This document shows positions 1 to 5,121 of a DNA stretch of 6,494 nucleotides, piece by piece (the first letter of the stretch is position 1; the number at the start of each line of letters is the position of its first letter). Origin of the DNA: Rhodobiaceae bacterium. GTDB taxonomy: Bacteria > Pseudomonadota > Alphaproteobacteria > Micropepsales > Micropepsaceae. The translations under genes and the position numbers were made by a program. The stretch is taken from positions 1 to 6,494 of the forward strand of contig VFKO01000194.1 of NCBI GenBank assembly GCA_009885515.1, in the 5' to 3' direction. Below the pieces are notes generated by a model, which was given only the letters and a program-made list of their open reading frames with translations, was not told the origin of the DNA and searched no databases.

Positions 1-150
1 TCGCCGGATGGCGGCGGCAAGGACGTTTTCGTCCACGCGAGCGCTGTCGAACGCGCAGGCATGAAGACCCTTAGTGAAGGTCAAAAAATTGCCTTCGACA
101 CCGAGGCTGACGCACGCGGGGCGAAGGCCGTGAATTTGCGGACCGCCTAG
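1..150 (+). CDS. Cold-shock domain protein, C-terminal part (5' end outside window)
   Basis: This is the last 49 residues of a cold-shock (CSD) family protein, cut by the window edge. Frame 1 is open from base 1 to a TAG at 148-150. The fragment contains DVFVH (the RNP2 RNA-binding motif) followed by a pattern typical of the family's later strands: ASAVERAG, then LSEGQKIAFD, and an ending in KAVNLR. The family is usually about 65-75 residues, so the missing part should include the first strands and the RNP1 motif. Family members bind single-stranded RNA and DNA in the cytoplasm and act as RNA chaperones or antiterminators. Nothing in this fragment shows whether this copy is cold-inducible. 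A GC-rich hairpin 57 bases after the stop may end its transcript. Confidence 0.9.
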   Translation, partial: SPDGGGKDVFVHASAVERAGMKTLSEGQKIAFDTEADARGAKAVNLRTA

Positions 151-206
151 ATCACGCTTGCCACGCTCACGCCGAGCTCTGGTTTCTTTCATAGAACCTT
201 AATCGG

Positions 207-243
207 GACGGCGGCCGGACACTTTCCATCCGGCGCCGTCTTT
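207..243 (+). terminator. GC-rich hairpin after the cold-shock gene, likely terminator
   Basis: The arms 207-219 and 229-240 pair over 12 bp with one unpaired G and a 9-base loop, and are followed by TTT and a partly T-rich stretch. The placement suits a terminator of the cold-shock gene. The T-run is short, and the next gene's Shine-Dalgarno begins only six bases later, so an attenuator or read-through element is also possible. Confidence 0.5.
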
Positions 244-262
244 ACTCTTGGAGCTCAGCCTT

Positions 263-580
263 ATGAAAAAAGATAAAAGCAAAAACAAGGACGAAGCGTC
301 GGGCGCTGAGTCCCATAAAATTCCGCAGATCACGGATATGAGCAGCCGTATCCCGGGCTTCAGCGACAGTGAATTGGCCATCATGCTGGCCAACGCGCAA
401 CGCCTGAAAACAACTGGCTCAGCCATGCAACGCAAATCGGCCGAGCTTCTGCTGCCCTTGATGGAAGAAGAAGCTGCCAAGCGCAAAGCCGCAAAAGGTG
501 CGTCGAAAAAGGGGGCTACGAAGAAGAAAAAAGTGGCCGAGCCCAAGGAAGAGCGCGAAGAGGTTGAGGACGAGCTTTAG
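263..580 (+). CDS. Small Lys/Glu-rich hypothetical protein (105 aa)
   Basis: I do not recognise a named family. The start is ATG 263, preceded by GGAG at 250-253 with 9 bases of spacing; an in-frame TTG at 248 lies before that site and is less likely. The protein has three parts. The N-terminus is charged (about residues 1-20). The middle segment (about 30-72) begins IPGFSDSELAIMLANAQRL and continues through a predicted helix ending LLLPLMEEEAAKR; it resembles short helical modules I have seen in alphaproteobacterial hypothetical proteins. The tail is low-complexity, lysine-rich and then acidic (KKKK followed by EEREEVEDEL). It has no signal peptide or membrane segment, so it is probably cytoplasmic. 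It may be co-transcribed with the cold-shock gene by read-through of the 207-243 hairpin. It runs convergently towards the phage block, with a palindromic element between. Confidence 0.7.
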   Translation: MKKDKSKNKDEASGAESHKIPQITDMSSRIPGFSDSELAIMLANAQRLKTTGSAMQRKSAELLLPLMEEEAAKRKAAKGASKKGATKKKKVAEPKEEREEVEDEL

Positions 581-587
581 ACTGGAA

Positions 588-775
588 GGCCCTCATCCGT
601 CTTGGCCCGCGAAGGGCGGCGATCCACCTTCTCCCGCAAGCGGGCGAAGGGCTATCCTCCTTACTTGAAGCTTCTCCCTTTGGGAGCTGCGCAATCTCAA
701 TTTGAAAGTCCTTCGCCCGCTTGCGGGAGAAGGTAGCGCGGGCCGCACCTTCGCGGACCGTGACGGATGAGGGCC
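588..775. repeat. 188-bp nested palindromic intergenic element
   Basis: Two nested inverted repeats are present. The outer arms are 588-601 and 762-775, a perfect 14-bp match; extended inward (to about 615 and from about 748) they form roughly 26 bp with three mismatches. The inner arms 626-650 and 710-734 match perfectly over 25 bp. The 59-base centre holds further small dyads, including CTCCC-TTT-GGGAG at 674-686. RNA from either strand would fold into one long hairpin. The element fills almost the whole gap between two convergent genes, starting 7 bases after one stop and ending 1 base before the other. Its CCCTCATCCG tips and CTTCTCCCGC cores resemble palindromic repeats scattered between genes in many alphaproteobacterial genomes. 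It has no coding capacity. It probably also acts as a two-way transcription stop. Confidence 0.85.
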
Positions 776-776
776 C

Positions 777-1568
777 TTACGTTTCCTCCGCATAGGCTTG
801 TTCGAACAGGCGCTGAACTTTTTCTACCAGTCCGGCGTGTTCGGGGTGGTCGCGTTTGGCGTAACCGGGTTTTGACATCAGTTTGCGCGCTTCACGCAGG
901 GCCTCGTCGGGGGCGAGAGAGAAATTCTGAGTCTCGCCACCTTTGAGACTGTCTTCACTCATCATGGCGCCGATTTTGGCGAAGGCGCGCACAAGATCGG
1001 GATTGTTGCCCGCTCCGCTGTCGTTCAAAAATCCAATCAAGGTGTCACCACCGAAATAGCGGGCGGCGCGGGCCGCTTGGGCCACCTTGGTATCGTAGGA
1101 CCCGCCCCAATCGCTTTTGAGCGCGTCGATGGCCATGGTGTTTTCCTCGAGACGGCCGCGCTCAGTCGATTGCGACGATTGCGCCTGGTGGCCTACATAG
1201 AACTCCAACAGGCCCTGCACCTGGTGAGGCGTGAGGCCCAGTTTGTGGGCGACGGGAAGGGCTGCGGCCTCGAAGGCTTCGTCATACGCGACGCCATGCG
1301 GCAACTCGGGGCGGGCAAGCTGATAGTCCGCTGCGGTTTTTGGAATGCCCAGTTTCTCGCGCGCGGTTTCATCCCACATACCGTCTTTGGGCAGCGGAAT
1401 TTTTTCGGCACCAATGAGGCGCTGGGCATGGGCGTAGGCCTGAACCACGTCGGCGGGTTCCTTGTAGCCCTTGACCTCGACCAGCGCCTTCATCTCCGGC
1501 GAAAGAGACTGCGTCCAGTCCGGTTGTGGTGCGGGGGTTTGGGTGGCAAGTTCAGTTGGGTTAGTCAT
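777..1568 (-). CDS. Phage capsid assembly scaffolding protein (263 aa)
   Basis: This is likely the scaffold around which the procapsid shell of a T7-like phage would assemble. The N-terminus is Pro/Thr/Gln-rich. It is followed by DWTQSLSPEMKALVEVKGYK and a segment ending in RLIGAEKIPLPKD (to about residue 62), a pattern typical of podovirus scaffolds. DYQL at 81-84 and a helical, charged C-terminal half also fit. I prefer ATG 1568, because GGAG on the minus strand (plus positions 1578-1581) sits 9 bases before it; an ATG at 1583 would add five residues but lies upstream of that site. The start overlaps the stop of the Bbp19-like gene by 8 bases, which suggests translational coupling. The gene is intact, but the expected downstream capsid gene is missing and the palindromic element begins one base past the stop codon. 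Confidence 0.85.
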   Translation of the reverse strand: MTNPTELATQTPAPQPDWTQSLSPEMKALVEVKGYKEPADVVQAYAHAQRLIGAEKIPLPKDGMWDETAREKLGIPKTAADYQLARPELPHGVAYDEAFEAAALPVAHKLGLTPHQVQGLLEFYVGHQAQSSQSTERGRLEENTMAIDALKSDWGGSYDTKVAQAARAARYFGGDTLIGFLNDSGAGNNPDLVRAFAKIGAMMSEDSLKGGETQNFSLAPDEALREARKLMSKPGYAKRDHPEHAGLVEKVQRLFEQAYAEET

Positions 1569-1836
1569 TGGTTGGTTCTCCATCAGCGATTGTTACGAAA
1601 TCAGTGGCATTCAATCCGCACAGGCGAGAGACATGCAGCCAGACACGGCGTTTTCCTTCTTCGACGCCACGGTCGAATTCGGTTGCGCCTTGCACCGGTG
1701 CGGCGGCGTTGCAAAATATGGCGAGATCGCGAACGAACAACTCGCGGCCCTGGCAGGCCAGGCGGTATTGCTCCGCCACAAGGGCCGCGCGGTGGCGGCC
1801 CCACAGGGTTTGGACCATTCTTGGCAGTGAGTGCAT
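1561..1836 (-). CDS. Bbp19-like small phage protein (91 aa)
   Basis: The protein fits the small phage family typified by Bbp19 of Bordetella phage BPP-1, found between portal and scaffold genes of T7-like phages; its function is not established. It has an AEQYRLACQGRELFVRDLA segment, then FC, and then an EFDRGVEEGKRRVWLHVSRL segment. That arrangement resembles the family's pattern of a leading helix with a conserved FC, then a short helix with an EG-RR motif. The start is ATG 1836, with AAGGAG (plus 1842-1847) five bases upstream; an in-frame ATG at 1860 has no such site. It begins 48 bases after the portal stop. Its stop overlaps the scaffold start (ATGACTAA), as expected in a compact phage operon. 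The protein is probably cytoplasmic, with no signal or membrane segment. Confidence 0.75.
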   Translation of the reverse strand: MHSLPRMVQTLWGRHRAALVAEQYRLACQGRELFVRDLAIFCNAAAPVQGATEFDRGVEEGKRRVWLHVSRLCGLNATDFVTIADGEPTND

Positions 1837-1884
1837 GGGTACTCCTTCTTGTGGGGACATATTGCTTTGGCGGGATTAAGGCTT

Positions 1885-3411
1885 TTAGATTTCCAAGACC
1901 CTTCGTGCGCGCAGGTCTTTCACTTGATCGGCCCCGCGCATCATTTTTGCGGGCACAGCCCAGCCTCGGCCCAGCACTTGCACTGCCTGGTCGTGATCGA
2001 CGTTGTCGAGGATGCTGGGTTCGAGTTGCGCCATGGACGCCAGGTTTTCGTAGAGGCGGCCGACGGCCTGGGCTTCGCCGGCCATCTGCGCGCGGGCCAG
2101 CGGCGAGACATAGTCTATGTCCACCGCCATACCCCTGATCTCAAGAGGCGGGGGCGGCAATTGGTTGGAGCGCCATAACATGCCGAAGCGGCGCTTGATA
2201 AGCGGTGACAGGAACTCGCTCTGGATGCGTCCGAGATTGGGGCCCAGCAGGCGCAGCTTTTCTTCCTGGCGTCCCATCCATTCGGTGGCGGTCATGTTTG
2301 GGGCACCCGCCATTTGCATCAGCGAGAAATAGAAAGTCTCGCGGATGGTTGTGCGGCGCTGTTCCATCATTTCCAATGTGATGCCGGCACTGGCCCCGGT
2401 GTAGACCGGCTTGATCAGAAGGTTTCCTGCCGTATCCAGGGCGCCGTAGGTGATGCCGCCCGGCGACATTTTTGCATTTTTTATGATGCCTTTGTCTGTG
2501 GCAGCCAGAGGCGGGTCCAGAATTTTTTGTGCGGAACGGATCGTGGTTTCATCCGTCTTGTTGAGCATTCGTACATCGGGCAGGATTTGTGCGCCGATGC
2601 CGCGCCCGTAAACTTCACCCGCCGCCTGCGCCCAGCGCGGCACGTGATACGGCATTTCTAAGTAACCGCCCTGGGCCACGGTGTAGCGTTCGTCTTCGTC
2701 GATATAGGCTGACAGAAACGGGCGCTTGTCGGCACCCAAGTGCGCGGCGACGGCGGCGGGGTTTGGATAGACGCAATGCAGGAAAGCGATTTGTTCGTGT
2801 TCGTTTTTCTCCGCACTTCGCCTTGTGCGCGGGCTTAGACCGTCGGCAAACATCTGGATTGCCTGCTTGCCGTTCAGGAAAAATCTTCGGAATACGGTGT
2901 CGATGTCGCCATACGCGCTTTCAGCAACGAAGCATTCCGAGAGCGGACGGACACTGTCGTTGATACGGCCCTGCCCCGGCATCTCTTCGGAGTAAAATAC
3001 CGCTGTCCCAAAGCAGGCAAGATCGGCGTAGAGCGCGGGCAAAACCGCATAGAAGCGCGATGATTGCGGGCCGAATGAGTGGAGAAGGCGGGTTTCGACT
3101 TCGTAGAGCCAATCGCGCACCGGGTCGAAGGCGTTGAGATCGTCGTCTTTGAGCCTGAGGGCAAACCAGCGATTGGCGGGGTTTGTCATCATGCCGTAAA
3201 TGCCGCTGGCGAAATTGTCGGCCGCCAGCATGGCTGTCGAGTCGAATATCGTTTTGGACGTCATGCCGCCTTCGTGAAGCGGGGACGCCGTGTCAGCGCG
3301 CAGGGGGCGCATGTGGAAGGCAATGTCTTGCCATTGCCGCTCAAGCTGGGCGCGGCCGGCTTTGAGTTTGTTGCACTGCATGATGAGGTCTTGGGGCGTA
3401 GGCGTGATCAT
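1885..3411 (-). CDS. Phage head-tail connector (portal) protein, T7 type (508 aa)
   Basis: This is the portal: a ring at one capsid vertex through which DNA is packaged and to which the tail attaches. The sequence fits the T7-type head-to-tail connecting family (Pfam Head-tail_con) along its length. Recognisable parts are WQDIAFHMRP near residues 26-36 and SGIYGMMTNPANRWF near 69-83. They continue with YGRGIGAQILPDVRMLN at 268-284, AQKILDPPL at 294-302, ATEWMGRQEEKLRLLGP at 375-391 and YVSPLARAQ at 434-442. The length is close to family norms. The start is ATG 3411, because AGGAAA (plus 3418-3423) stands six bases before it; an in-frame start at 3480 would add 23 basic residues of no family resemblance. 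Upstream, transcription of the phage operon would have to cross the oppositely oriented TonB-like gene. No frameshift or internal stop is visible. Confidence 0.93.
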   Translation of the reverse strand: MITPTPQDLIMQCNKLKAGRAQLERQWQDIAFHMRPLRADTASPLHEGGMTSKTIFDSTAMLAADNFASGIYGMMTNPANRWFALRLKDDDLNAFDPVRDWLYEVETRLLHSFGPQSSRFYAVLPALYADLACFGTAVFYSEEMPGQGRINDSVRPLSECFVAESAYGDIDTVFRRFFLNGKQAIQMFADGLSPRTRRSAEKNEHEQIAFLHCVYPNPAAVAAHLGADKRPFLSAYIDEDERYTVAQGGYLEMPYHVPRWAQAAGEVYGRGIGAQILPDVRMLNKTDETTIRSAQKILDPPLAATDKGIIKNAKMSPGGITYGALDTAGNLLIKPVYTGASAGITLEMMEQRRTTIRETFYFSLMQMAGAPNMTATEWMGRQEEKLRLLGPNLGRIQSEFLSPLIKRRFGMLWRSNQLPPPPLEIRGMAVDIDYVSPLARAQMAGEAQAVGRLYENLASMAQLEPSILDNVDHDQAVQVLGRGWAVPAKMMRGADQVKDLRARRVLEI

Positions 3412-3450
3412 GATTTGTTTCCTGGTTTGGGTTCTGACTGAATTCGTGCG

Positions 3451-3480
3451 TTGCCGCGCCGGGTTGATCGGGCGTAGCAT
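3451..3480 (+). promoter_or_regulatory. Weak candidate promoter for the TonB-like gene
   Basis: TTGCCG (3451-3456) and TAGCAT (3475-3480) each match the sigma-70 hexamers at four of six positions, with an 18-base gap, and lie in the 93-bp gap before the TonB-like gene. The match is weak and could be chance. Confidence 0.2.
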
Positions 3481-3504
3481 GCGGGTTCTCGAAAGGCCGA
3501 TGGC

Positions 3505-4137
3505 ATGTCAGCCGATGACGACCCAGTTGAACCACCCCAACCGCGTGCTTCTTCGACGCGCGGGGAGGATGTATCGGCACTGTGGTGGCTGGCGCGCTGG
3601 CTCGGCCTTCCGTTCCTGGTTGTCGTTGGGCTCTATTATGCCGAGCCAATGTTCAGTGGGCGGCCCGGGGTTGAGGTTGTGCCAACGGTGATCCGGCAAG
3701 AAGTGCGTGCCTATCCGTTTCCCGAAGGTGCAACCGGTCCGTCATTGGCGCCGCCAGAGATCCCGCGTGTCCAGCCCATTCCGCTGCCACCTATGGCTCC
3801 GGTGACGGTGGGGACACTTCCCGCCGCCGAGATTGTCGCCAATCCGATTGCACAGCCGAAGCCTTCCTATCCACGGCGCGCCTTGGAGCAGGAAAAGGAA
3901 GGGATCGTGCGGCTGCGCGTGACGATTGCGGCCGATGGCAGCGTTGCCGACGCGGTTGTCACCTACGCCGAACCGCCGGGCTGGTTCGAGAGTGCAGCGC
4001 TGGAAGCGGTGCGACGCTGGCGCTATCAGCCGCCCGGCCGGGTGCTGGAGACGCAAGCGGAGATCGAGTTCAAGCTCGATCTCAGCCTCTTTCCCAACAG
4101 AATTCGCGGCAAGACCGATACGCGAAATCAGAACTAG
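3505..4137 (+). CDS. TonB-family protein with C-terminal TonB domain (210 aa)
   Basis: The layout is that of a TonB-type energy transducer. A short cytoplasmic N-terminus (1-24) leads to one membrane segment (about 25-46, starting ALWWLARW). A periplasmic proline-rich linker (about 70-120) follows, and then a TonB C-terminal domain (about 116-194). Visible domain marks are PSYPRRA (120-126), GIVRLRVTIAADGSV (133-147), ESAALEAV (162-169) and RWRYQP (171-176). TonB proteins pass ExbB/ExbD energy to outer-membrane receptors; no exbB, exbD or receptor gene is near, so the partner is unknown. The linker is short and lacks clear Glu-Pro/Lys-Pro repeats, so this may be a TonB-like protein and not the main transducer. 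ATG 3505 has AAGG eight bases upstream. The gene is antisense to and embedded in the phage operon, 93 bp from the portal start and 7 bp from the end of the proline-rich gene. Confidence 0.88.
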   Translation: MSADDDPVEPPQPRASSTRGEDVSALWWLARWLGLPFLVVVGLYYAEPMFSGRPGVEVVPTVIRQEVRAYPFPEGATGPSLAPPEIPRVQPIPLPPMAPVTVGTLPAAEIVANPIAQPKPSYPRRALEQEKEGIVRLRVTIAADGSVADAVVTYAEPPGWFESAALEAVRRWRYQPPGRVLETQAEIEFKLDLSLFPNRIRGKTDTRNQN

Positions 4138-4144
4138 GCGCGCC

Positions 4145-4333
4145 CTACCCTCCCAGCAACGACTTTTGCGGGGTGGCGTTGGCGGTTGGTTGTGTCACCG
4201 CAAAGGGTGAGATGTACTGGCCCTGGCGGCGGACGAGACGGCGGCGTTCGCGCAGTTCCTCGTCCTGTTTGGATTCAGGCCGGGGCGGCGGTGGTGGCGG
4301 TGGTGGGGCTTTGGGTGCTTTGAACAGGCACAT
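4145..4333 (-). CDS. Small proline-rich phage protein (62 aa)
   Basis: This short protein begins MCLFKAPKAP and runs into eight consecutive prolines. A charged segment (KQDEELRERRRLVRRQG) follows, and it ends KSLLGG. Small proteins with a Met-Cys start, a polyproline run and a Leu-Gly-Gly end are common just before the portal gene in T7-like phages and are often annotated as minor virion or hypothetical proteins; the function is not known. The start is ATG 4333, with GGAG (plus 4345-4348) 11 bases upstream, slightly far but usable. Its first 59 bases overlap the end of the GNAT-like gene in another frame. Its stop is 7 bases from the convergent TonB-like gene's stop, which breaks what would otherwise be contact with the portal gene. 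Confidence 0.75.
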   Translation of the reverse strand: MCLFKAPKAPPPPPPPPRPESKQDEELRERRRLVRRQGQYISPFAVTQPTANATPQKSLLGG

Positions 4334-4772
4334 GATCGTTTAATCTCCATGCATATTGAACGAAGGAAGCGCCGGTGGCGCCAAAATGCGGGACACGGCA
4401 TTCGCGAACGAAGCCGAGCCGCTCAAGAAATCTGATTGCGTCTGCGTGGCCTTCAAGCGTGCGGCACTCGGCGCGCTCAAAGCCCAAGCTCAGAAGGCTG
4501 GGGCGGGCGACGCGAACACCCCAGGCCAGGACCGCGCGCGCGACACGCGGCCAGTGGCAGGTTGCCATCAACGATACGGCCAGAGCTCTGGGTGTCAGCG
4601 CGTGGAAGGTCACGACCGCTTGTGCTGCGCCGCCATGGGCGAAGGTCTTGGCCAGTACGCAAGGTGCTGCGAAGGCGGCGGCTGCGCTGTCGAGATCAAA
4701 ACCGTACTCTGATAATTCGAACGTGTCGCGCGGGCGCAGATGGTTTAGAATTGAGCGAACTTCGTCTTTCAC
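4275..4772 (-). CDS. GNAT-fold phage protein, internal virion protein A / DUF2833-like (165 aa)
   Basis: The protein resembles the acetyltransferase-fold family that includes T7 gp13 (DUF2833), which sits at the start of structural blocks in T7-like phages. Family-like parts are RPRDTFELSEYG (13-24), a central hydrophobic strand region, RAECRTLEGHADAIRFLERLGF (about 100-121) and a closing GASFVQYAW (134-142). The usual acetyl-CoA loop pattern (Q/R-x-x-G-x-G/A) is not obvious, so catalysis is doubtful and a virion role is likelier. I chose GTG 4772 because AGGA (plus 4782-4785) is nine bases upstream; an in-frame TTG at 4808 lies before that site. The last 20 or so residues, rich in Thr, Ala and Pro, are read from DNA that also encodes the start and polyproline run of the next gene. 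Confidence 0.75.
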   Translation of the reverse strand: MKDEVRSILNHLRPRDTFELSEYGFDLDSAAAAFAAPCVLAKTFAHGGAAQAVVTFHALTPRALAVSLMATCHWPRVARAVLAWGVRVARPSLLSLGFERAECRTLEGHADAIRFLERLGFVRECRVPHFGATGASFVQYAWRLNDHVPVQSTQSPTTATTAAPA

Positions 4773-4785
4773 GGGTTTGATTCCT

Positions 4786-5061
4786 TTGATCGCTGCCAAA
4801 AAGCGCAAGCGGGTATTGTGTTTTGTCTATGTCCTGGGCTCGAGCGGGCGGGGCGGCGCCAAGACCTATGTCGGTTGGACCATCGACCTTGAGCAGCGCT
4901 TAGCGAGCCACAACGCAGGCACAGGGGCACGCTCGACACGAGGCCGGACGTGGCTGCTGCTTTATGCGGAAGGCTTTGCTGATCGCCGGAGGGCGATGAG
5001 CCGGGAGTGGCATCTAAAACGTGACCGGCGATTGCGGGCGAAGCTCCGCGCGAACCTATAG
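4786..5061 (+). CDS. GIY-YIG nuclease family protein (about 91 aa, start uncertain)
   Basis: This is a small single-domain GIY-YIG protein of the UPF0213/YhbQ kind, widespread on bacterial chromosomes, with unclear physiological role (DNA cleavage or processing is presumed from the fold). Numbering from TTG 4786, FVYVL (13-17) and YVG (28-30) replace the GIY and YIG motifs. R38 in EQRLASHN is the expected catalytic arginine and E74 in SREWHLKR the expected metal-binding glutamate, so the active site looks complete. The N-terminus is a guess: no ATG is near, in-frame TTGs occur at 4777, 4786 and 4816, and none has a strong Shine-Dalgarno. The domain itself only needs the region from about 4819. 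The gene diverges from the GNAT-like phage gene with almost no gap and converges on ompA-like, sharing the 5067-5097 hairpin region. Confidence 0.85.
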   Translation: MIAAKKRKRVLCFVYVLGSSGRGGAKTYVGWTIDLEQRLASHNAGTGARSTRGRTWLLLYAEGFADRRRAMSREWHLKRDRRLRAKLRANL

Positions 5062-5066
5062 AATGC

Positions 5067-5097
5067 AAAAAGGGCGGAGATTTGCATCTCCGCCCTT
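5067..5097 (-). terminator. Intrinsic terminator of the OmpA-family gene, probably two-way
   Basis: A perfect 11-bp stem (5070-5080 with 5087-5097) has a six-base loop. On the minus strand it ends in five U residues (plus 5067-5071), 25 bases after the OmpA-family stop codon. It also lies just after the GIY-YIG stop at 5061, so it can end that transcript too, though with a poorer T-run. Confidence 0.88.
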
Positions 5098-5121
5098 CGT
5101 GTATTGCAGTGAGCTGACTGT

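Larger units (their letters stand above)
777..4772 (-). mobile_element. T7-like prophage remnant (head-assembly module)
   Basis: Five minus-strand genes of podovirus type lie here in the order GNAT-like protein, proline-rich small protein, portal, Bbp19-like protein and scaffold, with one plus-strand TonB-like gene inside. The family assignments are from sequence patterns. The order matches the beginning of the structural block of T7-like phages, in which the major capsid gene should follow the scaffold. That gene, and those for terminase, tail, lysis and integration, are not in the window. On one side the block meets a palindromic repeat and on the other a host-type GIY-YIG gene, so both ends look truncated. 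No att site could be identified. The limits given are simply those of the outermost phage genes. Confidence 0.8.

Noticed and set aside
588..775. CRISPR-like array
   Set aside because: The repeats are inverted, not direct, with one centre and no regularly spaced units.
593..793. 66-codon minus-strand open frame inside the palindromic element
   Set aside because: It is made of the repeat arms and simply reads the palindrome; no start signal.
1077..2138. A 353-codon plus-strand open frame across the scaffold and Bbp19-like genes
   Set aside because: It is antisense to three well-supported phage genes, is rich in Arg/Gly/Pro as expected of GC-rich shadow frames, and has no family resemblance.
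4137..4144. GGCGCGCC palindrome between the TonB-like and proline-rich gene ends
   Set aside because: Eight bases, no T-run and no loop room, so not a terminator; chance palindrome in GC-rich DNA.
777..4772. Gene transfer agent or domesticated phage tail system
   Set aside because: Known alphaproteobacterial transfer agents use HK97-type capsid genes and tail genes; here the portal is T7-type and no capsid or tail gene is present.
4375..4785. Upstream extension of the GIY-YIG frame giving a 228-aa protein
   Set aside because: The added residues are a shadow of the GNAT-like gene on the other strand, with Arg/Ser/Ala-rich composition and no domain; the GIY-YIG family is about 80-100 residues.
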